Below are positions 52,747 to 61,355 of a stretch of DNA of 64,000 nucleotides, piece by piece; the first letter of the stretch is position 1, and each line of letters starts with the position of its first letter. Both the position numbers and the translations under genes were made by a program. Under the pieces are notes generated by a model. The model was not told the origin of the DNA. It worked only from the letters and a program-made list of their open reading frames with translations, and made no database searches. The DNA comes from UBA1127 sp965116355 (GTDB taxonomy: Bacteria > Chloroflexota > Dehalococcoidia > Lucifugimonadales > UBA1127): contig OZ220679.1 in NCBI GenBank assembly GCA_965116355.1, positions 1,488,001 to 1,552,000 on the forward strand, in the 5' to 3' direction.

Positions 52747-52830
52747 CTCTATAGCGATGTTGAACCAAGTCTATGGGGACTTCTCCGAGGATGTCAAGAA
52801 CGAGGGTTTCAGCACTTCGTCGCCCGCCGT

Positions 52831-53256
52831 TCACCCAACCAGCCGCAGCTTGAGCAACTGCGCCGTCTGCTCGAACCCGATCGCCTCGTAGAATGCGCTG
52901 GCTCTCCGAGTGGGCACCGTGACCTCCACGGCGTCGCGCTCCTTGGCGCGTTCGACGACGGCGTTCACGAGACTGGCGCCAATCCCCCGCCGTCGCCGCG
53001 ACTCGACCACGTACAGCTCCAGAATCTCGGTGATCGCCCCGTTGGCGAAGAGTGTGGGCATGTCGCAAGCGTAGACGTAGCCCTGAATACCCTCTTCATC
53101 CTCTGCCACCAGAAGGTGCGCCGACGGAGAAGCGATGAGCATGGGGTACGTGCGGTCAAAGGCCGTGCGGGAGGGCTGGTAACTCATCGCCAGGAGCGTA
53201 AGCAGGCCAAAGACCGCGTCCGCGTCGTCGGCTACTGCCGGTCGAATAACTTCCAT
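52831..53256 (-). CDS. GNAT family N-acetyltransferase
   Basis: 141 residues from the ATG at 53256, with GGAGG five bases upstream (rather than an earlier ATG at 53283 that lacks one). It has the acetyl-CoA-binding signature ESRRRRGIGASLVNAV at about 90-105, the preceding EILELYV strand, and a closing ASAFYEAIGF motif. The substrate is unknown. It lies just upstream of the trpS T-box but has its own start and need not be part of that operon. Confidence 0.9.
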   Translation of the reverse strand: MEVIRPAVADDADAVFGLLTLLAMSYQPSRTAFDRTYPMLIASPSAHLLVAEDEEGIQGYVYACDMPTLFANGAITEILELYVVESRRRRGIGASLVNAVVERAKERDAVEVTVPTRRASAFYEAIGFEQTAQLLKLRLVG

Positions 53257-53379
53257 TTTTCCTCCGTCGATCCGACGCCCCAAGGGCGCTCAGAACGAAA
53301 CAGACTCTGATGAATCCTTTGGCGTACAATCTCGCCCTTGCATCACCGCAGCCCCCAACGAAATGCGTCGCCGCCATGC

Positions 53380-53385
53380 TATACT
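53380..53385 (+). promoter_or_regulatory. -10 box of the response regulator gene
   Basis: TATACT, with transcription expected near 53392. A short leader with GAGG at 53409-53412 precedes the GTG at 53422. Confidence 0.45.
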
Positions 53386-53421
53386 AGCGTCTCTATACCG
53401 CTGCGTACGAGGTGTCTACAG

Positions 53422-54099
53422 GTGCCATCGGTACTCATGGTCAGCCGCGACGGCCGGGCCTCGGAGACGCTCATGCTGGCGTTTCCCCGCGGCGAGTTCA
53501 ACACGTCCGCGACGCCCGACCCCGGCGCCCTCGACGCCCTCCCCATGGACAAGACCCCCGACGTCGTCCTCCTCGACGCCGTCGGCTTCACCCGCACCGA
53601 GGCCGACGAGACCTTCGAGCTCTGCCGACGCCTGCGCCTCCCTGTCATGGCCCTCGTCACCGAGCGCGAGCTGCAGGACTACGACATCGCCCGGGGCGCC
53701 GACGACTTCGCCCTCAAGCCGCCAAACCCCACGGAGCTCGCCCTCCGCGTCACCCAGCTCCTCCGCCGCCTCCGCGGCCGCGAGGGCTCCGAGACCATCC
53801 ACTCCGACGACCTCGTTATCGACCAGTCCCGCTACGAGGTCACCCTGTCCGGCCACCGCGTCCTGCTGACCTTCAAGGAGTACGAGCTCCTCCGCCTGCT
53901 GGCCTCCAACCCCGGCCGCGTCTTCTCCCGTGAGGAGCTCCTCTCCCGCGTCTGGGGCTACGAGTACTTCGGCGGCACCCGCACCGTCGACGTCCACGTC
54001 CGCCGCCTCCGCAGCAAGGTCGAGGACGCCAACCACACCTTCATCGAGACCGTCTGGAACGTAGGCTACCGCTTCCGCCCACCCTCCCAGCAGCCGTAA
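53422..54099 (+). CDS. OmpR/PhoB-family response regulator, receiver atypical
   Basis: 225 residues from the GTG at 53422 (an ATG at 53437 is possible). Receiver: the phospho-acceptor Asp52 in VVLLDAVGF, a Thr in MALVTERE and Lys-Pro in FALKPPNP are kept. The usual N-terminal acidic pair is replaced by VSRDG, leaving one acid, so metal-dependent phosphorylation may be altered. The C-terminal winged helix, residues ~125-220, is canonical: LTFKEYELLRLLASNPGRVF, WGYEYFGGTRTVDVHVRRLR and WNVGYRF. No histidine kinase gene is adjacent. Its regulon is unknown. Confidence 0.9.
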   Translation: MPSVLMVSRDGRASETLMLAFPRGEFNTSATPDPGALDALPMDKTPDVVLLDAVGFTRTEADETFELCRRLRLPVMALVTERELQDYDIARGADDFALKPPNPTELALRVTQLLRRLRGREGSETIHSDDLVIDQSRYEVTLSGHRVLLTFKEYELLRLLASNPGRVFSREELLSRVWGYEYFGGTRTVDVHVRRLRSKVEDANHTFIETVWNVGYRFRPPSQQP

Positions 54100-54105
54100 C
54101 GCCCT

Positions 54106-54138
54106 GTCGTTCCTGCGGAGGCAGGAACCCCGACAAAC
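54106..54138. repeat. Family B inverted repeat, copy 1
   Basis: GTCGTTCCTGC...GCAGGAACCCCGACAAAC: TTCCTGC and GCAGGAA form a hairpin. Begins 7 nt after the response regulator stop and is followed by a family A copy. Confidence 0.75.
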
Positions 54139-54145
54139 CGGTCCC

Positions 54146-54171
54146 GTTCGCCCTGAGCTTGTAGAAGAGCG
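54146..54171. repeat. Family A inverted repeat, short diverged copy
   Basis: GTTCGCCCTGAGCTTGTAGAAGAGCG, between two family B copies. Confidence 0.7.
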
Positions 54172-54189
54172 ATCCTCCTCCTCGCCACC

Positions 54190-54222
54190 GTCGTTCCCGC
54201 GCAGGCAGGAACCCCGACAAAC
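54190..54222. repeat. Family B inverted repeat, copy 2
   Basis: GTCGTTCCCGCGCAGGCAGG... ending AACCCCGACAAAC; one or two mismatches to copy 1. The same element recurs at 62305. Confidence 0.75.
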
Positions 54223-54235
54223 GCGCCTCCTCCCC

Positions 54236-54263
54236 CGTTCGCCCTGAGCCTGTCGAAGGGCCC
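54236..54263. repeat. Family A inverted repeat, short perfect copy
   Basis: CGTTCGCCCTGAGCCTGTCGAAGGGC, the simplest form of the element. Just before the leuC promoter (TATCAT at 54293-54298). Confidence 0.8.
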
Positions 54264-54344
54264 TCACCATGACGGATTCCTCACCTTGGTGCTATCATTG
54301 CATCGCCCCTTTGCGCACATACCCTAGCTGGAAAGGTTGACGCT

Positions 54345-55751
54345 ATGTCTGGAAAGACTATGTTCGAGAAAATCTGGGACGAGCACATCGTGTCGGAGGA
54401 GCCCGGCAAGCCCGCCCTGCTCTACGTTGACCTCCACCTCGTGCACGAGGTCACGTCGCCGCAGGCCTTCGACGGGCTGCGCATGGCCGGCCGCCGCGTC
54501 CGCCGCCCTGACCTCACCGTCGCCACCGCCGACCACGACGTCCCCACCACCGACCGCTCGCTGCCCATCGAGGACCCCATCGCCGTCCAGCAGCTCGAGC
54601 ACCTCTCCAACGACGCCCGCGAGTTCAACATCCCGCTCGCCGACATCCACAGCCCCCTGCAGGGCATCGTCCACGTCATCGGGCCGGAGCAGGGCTACAC
54701 GCAGCCCGGCATGGTCATCGTCTGCGGCGACAGCCACACGGCCACCCACGGGGCCTTCGGCGCGTTCGCGCTCGGCGTCGGCACGTCGGAGGTCGAGCAC
54801 GTCCTGGCCACCCAGACGCTGCGGCAGGCCCGCCAAAAAACCATGCAGGTCGACGTCAACGGCCCGCTGCCCTACGGCGTGACCGCCAAGGACCTCATCC
54901 TCGCCATCATCGGCCGGATCGGCATCGACGGCGGCACCGGCCACGTCATCGAGTACACCGGCCAGGGCATCCGCGATCTCTCCATGGCCGGGCGCATGAC
55001 CGTGTGCAACATGTCCATCGAGGGCGGCGCGCGCGCCGGCATGGTCGCCCCCGACCAGACGACGTTCGACTACATGCGCGGCCGCGCCAACGCTCCGCAG
55101 GGCGACGCCTTCGACGCCGCCGTCGAGCGCTGGAAGCAGCTCCCCACGGACCCCGACGCCGTCTTCGACCGGGTCGTCACCATCGACGCGGCCTCGCTGG
55201 CGCCGATGGTGTCCTGGGGCACCAACCCCGGCCAGGTGACGACGGTGACCGGCCGCGTGCCGGACCCCGCCAGCTTCGCCAACCCCGCCGACCGTGAGAG
55301 CGCCGAGCGCGCCCTCCGCTACATGGGCCTCGAGCCCAACACGCCCATGGAGGAGATCCCCATCGACCGCGTCTTCATCGGCTCCTGCACCAACTCGCGC
55401 ATAGAGGACCTGCGGGCCGCCGCGGAGGTGGTCAAGGGCCGCACCGTCAGCTCCCGCGTCGGCGCCATGGTCGTCCCCGGCTCCTACGCCATCAAGCAGC
55501 AGGCCGAGGCCGAGGGCCTCGACCGCATCTTCGTCGACGCCGGCTTCGAGTGGCGCAACGCCGGCTGCTCCATGTGCCTCGCCATGAACCCCGACCAGCT
55601 CCTGCCCGGCGAGCGCAGCGCCTCCACGTCCAACCGCAACTTCGAGGGCCGGCAGGGCAAGGACGGCCGCACCCACCTTGTGAGCCCGGAAATGGCCGCC
55701 GCCGCCGCCATAGCCGGCCACTTCGTCGACATCCGCGAGTGGAAGAACTAG
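54345..55751 (+). CDS. leuC: 3-isopropylmalate dehydratase large subunit
   Basis: LeuC carries the [4Fe-4S] cluster of isopropylmalate isomerase in leucine synthesis. 468 residues from the ATG at 54345. KTMFEKIWDEHIV opens the protein, and VCGDSHTATHGAFGAFALGVGTSEVEHVLATQT is the large-subunit signature region. The cluster cysteines are in FIGSCTNSRIEDLR (~345) and NAGCSMCLAMNPD (~405-408). It is followed 48 nt later by leuD. The leader shows TATCAT about 47 nt upstream but no leucine T-box or attenuator. Confidence 0.97.
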   Translation: MSGKTMFEKIWDEHIVSEEPGKPALLYVDLHLVHEVTSPQAFDGLRMAGRRVRRPDLTVATADHDVPTTDRSLPIEDPIAVQQLEHLSNDAREFNIPLADIHSPLQGIVHVIGPEQGYTQPGMVIVCGDSHTATHGAFGAFALGVGTSEVEHVLATQTLRQARQKTMQVDVNGPLPYGVTAKDLILAIIGRIGIDGGTGHVIEYTGQGIRDLSMAGRMTVCNMSIEGGARAGMVAPDQTTFDYMRGRANAPQGDAFDAAVERWKQLPTDPDAVFDRVVTIDAASLAPMVSWGTNPGQVTTVTGRVPDPASFANPADRESAERALRYMGLEPNTPMEEIPIDRVFIGSCTNSRIEDLRAAAEVVKGRTVSSRVGAMVVPGSYAIKQQAEAEGLDRIFVDAGFEWRNAGCSMCLAMNPDQLLPGERSASTSNRNFEGRQGKDGRTHLVSPEMAAAAAIAGHFVDIREWKN

Positions 55752-55799
55752 AGCGCGAGGCGCAGCTTCGACGCCATCCAGCAACTTAGGAGGGCACCC

Positions 55800-56387
55800 A
55801 TGGACGCATTCACGGTGCACACCGGCGTGGTGATGCCGATGGACCGCGTGAACGTCGACACCGACCAGATCATCCCCAAGCAGTTCCTCAAGCGCGTCGA
55901 GCGCGACGGCTACGAGGACTTCCTCTTCTTCGACTGGCGCTTCAACGCCGACGGCTCTCCCAACCCTGACTTCGTCCTCAACTTCCCCGTGTACAAGGAC
56001 GCGACGGTCATGGTCGCCGGCCGCAACTTCGGTTGCGGCTCGTCCCGCGAGCACGCCCCCTGGGCGCTGCAGCAGTACGGCTTCCGCGCCATCATCGCCC
56101 CCAGCTACGCCGACATCTTCTACAACAACTGCCTGCAGAACGGCCTGCTCCCCGTCCGCCTCAGCGAGGCCGACGTCGACCGCATCATGATCCGCTCCAA
56201 GGAGGTCCCCGGCTACCAGGTCAAGGTCGACCTGGAGAGCTGCACGGTCACCGACAACCAGGGCCTCAGCGCCTCCTTCGATCTGGACGAGTTCAAGCGC
56301 TACTGCCTGCTGAACGGGCTGGACGACATCGGCATCACGCTGAAGGACGAGGGCGCCATCGCGGCCTTCGAGTCCCAGCGGGGCTAG
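55800..56387 (+). CDS. leuD: 3-isopropylmalate dehydratase small subunit
   Basis: 195 residues, starting after AGGAGG. The swivelling domain has NVDTDQIIPKQFLKRV, VAGRNFGCGSSREHAPWAL and IIAPSYADIFYNNCLQNG, all standard LeuD sequence. Together with leuC it completes the isomerase. Other leu genes (leuA, leuB) are not in the window. Confidence 0.97.
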   Translation: MDAFTVHTGVVMPMDRVNVDTDQIIPKQFLKRVERDGYEDFLFFDWRFNADGSPNPDFVLNFPVYKDATVMVAGRNFGCGSSREHAPWALQQYGFRAIIAPSYADIFYNNCLQNGLLPVRLSEADVDRIMIRSKEVPGYQVKVDLESCTVTDNQGLSASFDLDEFKRYCLLNGLDDIGITLKDEGAIAAFESQRG

Positions 56388-56392
56388 GGCAG

Positions 56393-56755
56393 CTACCCCT
56401 TCACTAGGCCGATGGCGTTGCCGTCCGGGTCGGCGAAGAGCGCGATGACCAGGCCGTCCATCCCCGGCACCTCGGTCGCTGGCACGATCACCGTCGCACC
56501 CATGGAGACCGCTTTGTCTAGGTACGCCTGCGGGTCGTCGACCTGCGCGTAGACCGACACGCGGACGTCCCCGCCCTGGTCCGCCCCGCCGATGCCCCCG
56601 TCGATGCCGAGGCCGTCCTCGCCTTTGGTGGTGGTGAGGCCGTAGCCCATCGGGTTGTCGCTGTTGATGTCCCACCCGAACAGGTCCGAGTAGAACGCCT
56701 GCGTCTTGGCGCTGTCCGAGCCCATGATCTCAAAGTGGACGATGGGGTTTGCCAT
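56393..56755 (-). CDS. VOC (glyoxalase/bleomycin-resistance fold) protein
   Basis: 120 residues with AAGGAG six bases before the ATG at 56755. A vicinal-oxygen-chelate fold protein: IVHFEIMGSDSAKTQAFYSDLFGWDI at the N-terminus with the first metal-type His, VYAQVDDPQAYLDKAVSMGATV, and LFADPDGNAIGL at the end. It resembles the single-domain 'VOC family' group (YdeI/CA_C-like) without known activity. It converges with leuD across 5 nt. Confidence 0.88.
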   Translation of the reverse strand: MANPIVHFEIMGSDSAKTQAFYSDLFGWDINSDNPMGYGLTTTKGEDGLGIDGGIGGADQGGDVRVSVYAQVDDPQAYLDKAVSMGATVIVPATEVPGMDGLVIALFADPDGNAIGLVKG

Positions 56756-56850
56756 TGCTGTCTCCTTGTTCGGTTTTTCGGCTTTCCATGAGTGCGCGGC
56801 ATGATGCGTGCGCCCCGGCGGCCTGTCAAGGCCCGCCCGGCATGCCCCAT

Positions 56851-56890
56851 CCGTTCGCCCTGAGGGGAATCGAAGGGTTCACCGAACGGA
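56851..56890. repeat. Family A inverted repeat, variant with GGGAAT centre
   Basis: CCGTTCGCCCTGAGGGGAATCGAAGGGTTCACCGAACGG. The outer CCGTTCG and CGAACGG are perfect complements, which makes a longer hairpin than other copies. Confidence 0.75.
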
Positions 56891-56965
56891 TAAGGCCGCT
56901 CCGCAGCTTGACGCGCCGCCCGCCCGCTCCCTATCCTGCGCCCCAACGCCACACCGGAGCGCGAC

Positions 56966-57334
56966 ATGGCCAACGACATCAGGACCCTGCTGAAGATCGA
57001 CGAGGTGGTGGACATCACCACCACCGGGCGCAGGACCGGCGAGGCCCGCCGCATCGAGATCCGCCTGCACGTCCTCGACGGCAAGCTCTACCTCACCGGC
57101 CGCCCCGGCATGCCGAGGAGCTGGTACGCGAACATGATGGCCAACCCGTCGGTCACGGTTCACCTGAAGCAGACGCTGGTGCAGGACGTCCCCTCGACGG
57201 CCGCCGCCGTCCGCGACCCGGACGAGCGCCGCCGCGTGTTCGCCCGCATGCTGGAGCTCGAGTCACGCATGTCGCACGTCGACCCGGAGGTGTGGGCCGA
57301 GACCGCCCCGCTGGTCGAGCTAACGCCGGCCTAG
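56966..57334 (+). CDS. Deazaflavin (F420)-type nitroreductase-family oxidoreductase
   Basis: 122 residues from the ATG at 56966. A split-barrel flavin/deazaflavin protein of the Ddn/DUF385 group: VVDITTTGRRTGEARRIEIRLHVLDGKLYL, then GRPGMPRSWYANMMANPSVTVHL. The second stretch is the cofactor-binding region. Family members use F420 in actinobacteria and Chloroflexota (established knowledge); cofactor use here is an inference. It is flanked by two family A repeats. Confidence 0.85.
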   Translation: MANDIRTLLKIDEVVDITTTGRRTGEARRIEIRLHVLDGKLYLTGRPGMPRSWYANMMANPSVTVHLKQTLVQDVPSTAAAVRDPDERRRVFARMLELESRMSHVDPEVWAETAPLVELTPA

Positions 57335-57360
57335 GCGCGCTCCCGCTTGAACAGCCGCCC

Positions 57361-57402
57361 ATCCGTTCGTCCTGAGGGAAATCGAAGGGTGAGCGGATGG
57401 GG
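57361..57402. repeat. Family A inverted repeat, variant with GGGAAAT centre
   Basis: ATCCGTTCGTCCTGAGGGAAATCGAAGGGTGAGCGGAT: outer ATCCG/CGGAT complementary. It sits between two convergent genes. Confidence 0.7.
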
Positions 57403-57416
57403 CTGGGGCGTTCCAT

Positions 57417-57698
57417 TTATACCCGAGCCTTGAACAAGCTCCCCGTGACCGCGTAACCCGAGCTCATCGGCAGCGTCGCCACCTCCAGCGAGATCCGCGC
57501 CCCGCGCTCGCGTCCGCGGCTGTAGAGCAGCCCCACCAGCCGGGCCGCCTCCTCCGCGTCGACGCACAGCGACTTCCCGCTCGCCACGCCGTCGCCCTCG
57601 TCCAGCACGCTCACGCGCATCTGGTCCTCGAACCCCTCCAGCCGCTGGAGCCTGATCTGGATGCGCCCGGTCGCCTGCTCCGCTGTCAACGTGGTCAT
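57417..57698 (-). CDS. Hypothetical 93-residue protein
   Basis: Starts at the ATG at 57698 with GGAGGGT upstream. TLTAEQATGRIQIRLQRLEG then FEDQMRVSVLDEGDGVASGKSLCV suggests an alternating strand/helix domain, but I do not recognise it. There are no cysteine pairs or membrane helices. It is divergent from the DUF1998 helicase gene and convergent with the deazaflavin-type oxidoreductase gene. Codon-position GC favours this frame over an overlapping longer one. Confidence 0.65.
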   Translation of the reverse strand: MTTLTAEQATGRIQIRLQRLEGFEDQMRVSVLDEGDGVASGKSLCVDAEEAARLVGLLYSRGRERGARISLEVATLPMSSGYAVTGSLFKARV

Positions 57699-57869
57699 GG
57701 CATACCCTCCAACGTGGTTCTTGCCGGAGAGTATAGAACAAACATTCTTTCTTTGTCAAACATGTGTTCTGAAACTATGCGAATCCACTTTGCTTGGCTT
57801 GGGTTGCAATCCTTAACTGCTTGGGAAAGGCGGAGATTGCCTGACGGCGGCCGGGCTGCTCCGTCGTGC

Positions 57870-57881
57870 TACACTCACGCT
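57870..57881 (+). promoter_or_regulatory. -10 box set for leaderless transcription of the DUF1998 helicase
   Basis: TACACT at 57870-57875, then 6 nt to the ATG at 57882. Same geometry as three other genes in this window. Confidence 0.45.
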
Positions 57882-60281
57882 ATGGATATAGAGAGGTTCA
57901 TCGAGCAGGTGCGCGACCGGTCTTGGTACAAGGGCCAAGTGGTCGACGACCGCGTCCTGCCTGCCCGCGATGCCGTCCAGAAAACGCCTGACTTCCCCCT
58001 CCATCCCACCCTGGTGACGCGGTTACAGGAGTTGGGCCGCTGGCCGCTGTACGCGCACCAGGCGGATGCCATCGATGCTGCGCTGGCAGGGGAGAACATC
58101 GTCGTATCGACGCCAACCGCCAGCGGCAAGAGCCTCTGCTTCCAGATCCCTGTCCTCCATGACTGGCTGGAAGACCGCTCATCGCGGGCGCTGTTCCTCT
58201 ACCCCACCAAAGCGCTGGCACAGGACCAGATGAAGGCGCTCAGGGATATTGCCAATGGCTATTGCCCTCCCGTTGTCACGTATGACGGCGATACAAGCAT
58301 TGAAGACCGACGTGCCATCCGCAGCTTTGTCCGCGTCCTCGTTTCCAATCCAGACATGCTTCACTATGGGATTTTGTCCAACCATGAGCGTTGGGAGTCG
58401 TTTTTTACCAACCTGCAGACGGTGGTTGTTGACGAAGCGCACTACTATCGGGGCGTGTTCGGGTCGCATGTGGCAATGATACTGCGTCGTCTGCGACGGG
58501 TGTGCGCGCGCTATGGGACGGAGCCGCGCTTCATCCTGTGCTCCGCCACCATCGGCAATCCTGCGGAACTAGCGGAGAATCTGGCGGGCACGCCGTTCAC
58601 GGCGGTGACCGAAAGCAGTGCACCGAGGGGGGAGAAACGATTTCTTTTCTGGAACCCACCCAGGCTGTCCGAGATAAAGGATGATCGACAAATATGGGAT
58701 CGGGAACCAGCTAATCCAGACCGTTTGGGGCGTATTCCGCCTCAAGCGGAGGCTGCGGGCCTCTTGGCTGAGGCAGTTACCCAGGACATTCGGACATTGG
58801 TATTTGTACGTTCCCGATCTCTGGCGGAACTTGTAAACCAAGCGGCAAAGTCACGGCTCCAGGGTGAACACTGGCCTCTGACTCAAAAGCTAGCGCCTTA
58901 CCGTGGCACATACATACCTGAGCAGCGCCGGAAAACAGAAAACGAGCTTAAGGATGGGAAGCTTCTGGGTGTGGTTTCCACAAACGCACTGGAACTCGGC
59001 ATGGACATCGGCGGGTTGGACGCAGTCATCCTTACCGGATACCCAGGAAGCTTGGCGAGCACATGGCAGCAGGCCGGGCGCAGCGGTCGGCGTGGAGAGA
59101 CCTCGCTGGCTGTTTTGGTAGCGAATGACGATCCTCTGGACCAGTATCTGATGCAACATCCGGATTTCGTCCACGATAGGCCGATGGAGCACGCCCGCAT
59201 CGCAACGGAGAATCCCAATATCTTCTCCAAGCACCTGCTATGCGCCGCCTACGAGTGGCCATTGGAAGAGGAGGATCAGGCCTTCTTCGGTTCTACCTTC
59301 CGAAATCAAATTGCCGAATTGGAGAAATCCGGTGGCCTCATCAATTCCCTCGGCGGATGGCGCACCAACCCGGAGATCGAGTCCCCGGCACAAAACATAA
59401 ACATCCGCGCTACTATCTCAGAGCAGATGTTCGATATGGTCGATTCGGTGGGCAAAAGGGTGCTGGAAACAAAAATGGATGAAACATATGTGTATTCGAA
59501 GCTGCATGAGGGGGCGGTGTACCTGCACCAGGGGGAAACGTATCTCGTGCATAAACTTGATTTGGAATCACAGGAGGCGCACGTAAGGAAACGAGGAGTA
59601 AATTACTATACTAGTTCTCGGCAAAACTCTGATATTCGAGTCTTGGACGATTGGCGAACCTACACCACCAAGTCAGGTGCAGAAGTCGCATTGAGCTGGG
59701 TGGAGGTGACACGGCGGGTAGTGGGCTATGAGAAGATTCCGTACAATCGGGATCGGCAAGGGTTTGGAAAGCGCAAACAGGATATAGTCCCGCTCGATCT
59801 GCCACCCATAACTTTTGCTACCGTCGCCCTGCGCTTTGGTGTGCCGAAGCAATTCGCGGAGCGGCCGTCCTTGAACTTGACGGGCGGGCTGCATGCAATA
59901 GAGCATGCTGCCATTGGCGTGCTCCCGCTCTTTGCACTGTGCGACCGTGAAGACATCGGCGGCGTCTCCACGTCCATGCACCCGGACACGAAGGGACCCG
60001 CCGTTTTCATCTACGACGCTTACCCCGGCGGTATCGGCATTGCAGCGCGGGGTTATGAAGTGGTTGAGCAACTTTGGCAAACGGCATTACAGGTGATTAC
60101 AGAGTGCCGATGCAATGACGGCTGCCCTGCTTGTGTGCAATCGCCTACGTGCGGCACCAACAACGATCCTTTGGATAAGAAAATGGCCGCGCGCTTACTA
60201 CACGCACTATTGGAAGTGCCGAACACGGTGGAGGAGCCGAATACGGGGCTTATGGGTCGGTTCCGTCGGATTCTCGGTTAG
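57882..60281 (+). CDS. DEAD/DEAH-box helicase with DUF1998 domain (MrfA/YprA-like)
   Basis: 799 residues from the ATG at 57882. RecA-like domain 1: STPTASGKSLCFQIP (Walker A, ~75-90), LYPTKALAQDQ, VVVDEAHYYRGVFGSH (DEAH box) and LCSATIGNP. Domain 2: VVSTNALELGMDIGGLDAVI and QQAGRSGRRGE (motif VI). The C-terminal DUF1998 region has four cysteines in CRCNDGCPACVQSPTCG, near residue 745, as a metal site. B. subtilis relatives (MrfA) repair mitomycin-C damage, and YprA-like proteins are common in defence or repair loci (family knowledge). The local base composition is visibly less GC-rich than its neighbours, which suggests later acquisition. Confidence 0.9.
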   Translation: MDIERFIEQVRDRSWYKGQVVDDRVLPARDAVQKTPDFPLHPTLVTRLQELGRWPLYAHQADAIDAALAGENIVVSTPTASGKSLCFQIPVLHDWLEDRSSRALFLYPTKALAQDQMKALRDIANGYCPPVVTYDGDTSIEDRRAIRSFVRVLVSNPDMLHYGILSNHERWESFFTNLQTVVVDEAHYYRGVFGSHVAMILRRLRRVCARYGTEPRFILCSATIGNPAELAENLAGTPFTAVTESSAPRGEKRFLFWNPPRLSEIKDDRQIWDREPANPDRLGRIPPQAEAAGLLAEAVTQDIRTLVFVRSRSLAELVNQAAKSRLQGEHWPLTQKLAPYRGTYIPEQRRKTENELKDGKLLGVVSTNALELGMDIGGLDAVILTGYPGSLASTWQQAGRSGRRGETSLAVLVANDDPLDQYLMQHPDFVHDRPMEHARIATENPNIFSKHLLCAAYEWPLEEEDQAFFGSTFRNQIAELEKSGGLINSLGGWRTNPEIESPAQNINIRATISEQMFDMVDSVGKRVLETKMDETYVYSKLHEGAVYLHQGETYLVHKLDLESQEAHVRKRGVNYYTSSRQNSDIRVLDDWRTYTTKSGAEVALSWVEVTRRVVGYEKIPYNRDRQGFGKRKQDIVPLDLPPITFATVALRFGVPKQFAERPSLNLTGGLHAIEHAAIGVLPLFALCDREDIGGVSTSMHPDTKGPAVFIYDAYPGGIGIAARGYEVVEQLWQTALQVITECRCNDGCPACVQSPTCGTNNDPLDKKMAARLLHALLEVPNTVEEPNTGLMGRFRRILG

Positions 60282-61084
60282 GGATGTAGTGGGGAGGCTG
60301 GGTACCTTCCGCCCCCCGACGCCCCCGCCCCCCGACGCCGCCCGCCCCCCTGCAGCGACGGCACCAGCGACTTGAAGTACTCGTACGCGTGCGACGCTCG
60401 CCGCTCCCAGTCCGGACCGAACTCCGCCACGTACTCCGGCGTCAGCGGAACGGGCGTCCCGACGATGCTCGCCACGATCTGCATGATCGCCGCCCGCTCC
60501 AGGTATATCGTGTTGCTGACCGAGTGGTCGATCGTCGCGCCCACCACCACGACCCCGTGCCCCCGCAGCAGCGCCGCCGTCCGGTCGCCCAGGCAGTCCG
60601 CGACGGCCTTCCCGTCCTCCCACGTCGTGATCAGCCGCGGCTCCGGGAAGATGGGCGTCTCCGGCGCGAAGGGCAGCGCCTGGTTGTACAGCGCCTGGAT
60701 CGGCACGTTCCCCGCGCCGATGGACGTCGCCATGAGCTGGTGCGTGTGCACCACGGACCCGACGTCCGGACGCGCGAGCATGATCGCGACGTGCAGCATC
60801 GTCTCCCGCGGCGGCACCGGCGCGTCGATGACCCGGCCCCGCTGCAGGCTCGGGTTCCACTGGCTGCCCGTGCCCGCCGCGTACGCCTCCAGGTCCACCT
60901 CGACGATGTCCCGCGCCGTCACCTGGTTGTGCGCCTTCAGCACCGGCTTGATGAGCATCCGGCCCGTGCCCGGGATGCGGGCGCTCACGTGCCCGTGGAA
61001 GTCGACGAGCCCCTGGTGGTCGAGCACGTGCGAGCTCTCGGCGACCTGCTGCTTGAGGCGGCGGATCTCGGCCTGCGACGGCAT
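60278..61084 (-). CDS. Class II aldolase/adducin family protein
   Basis: 268 residues from the ATG at 61084 (GAGAGG upstream). The zinc-binding histidines of the fuculose-phosphate-aldolase fold are in VDFHGHVSARIP, SVVHTHQLMATSI and LRGHGVVVVG. The C-terminus is a Gly/Arg-rich tail (QGGGRRRGAGASGGG) unlike typical aldolases. Family members cleave sugar phosphates or act as decarboxylases; the substrate is unknown. It converges with the helicase gene (4-nt overlap) and shares a minus-strand run with an SDR, a VOC protein and a MetE-like gene. These form a plausible catabolic neighbourhood. Confidence 0.88.
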   Translation of the reverse strand: MPSQAEIRRLKQQVAESSHVLDHQGLVDFHGHVSARIPGTGRMLIKPVLKAHNQVTARDIVEVDLEAYAAGTGSQWNPSLQRGRVIDAPVPPRETMLHVAIMLARPDVGSVVHTHQLMATSIGAGNVPIQALYNQALPFAPETPIFPEPRLITTWEDGKAVADCLGDRTAALLRGHGVVVVGATIDHSVSNTIYLERAAIMQIVASIVGTPVPLTPEYVAEFGPDWERRASHAYEYFKSLVPSLQGGGRRRGAGASGGGRYPASPLHP

Positions 61085-61140
61085 GGCAATCCTCTCTTCG
61101 AGCGTGATGGGCCACAGGGTACCGCATTTCGCCCGCTCCC

Positions 61141-61276
61141 GTTCGCCCTGAGGGAAAACGAAGCCTGTCCTGAGGCTCTCGAAGGGGGCGCCCCATACCC
61201 CCGTTTCACCGGCGAAAGCCGGTGCCCAGAGGGACGGAATCCCCCAGCCGCTCACCCTGAGCCTCTCGAAGGATGT
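61141..61276. repeat. Cluster of family A and C repeats
   Basis: In order: a compound family A copy (61141-61190, GTTCGCCCTGAGGGAAAACG... CTCGAAGGGGG); a family C copy CGTTTCACCGGCGAAAGCCGGTGCCCAG (61202-61229); and a second family A copy CTCACCCTGAGCCTCTCGAAGG (about 61252-61274). No gene lies in 61085-61355. Confidence 0.75.
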
Positions 61277-61355
61277 GCCGCACGAAAGAGGCCGCCCACC
61301 CTCACGGGTGGACGGCCCCTCGATTTGCGGCCGTTGGCCTGCCGGACGCGCCGGG

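Noticed and set aside
57331..57759. 142-codon minus-strand frame overlapping the 93-residue gene
   Set aside because: It has no ribosome-binding site and a random-looking translation; the 57698 start has GGAGGGT.
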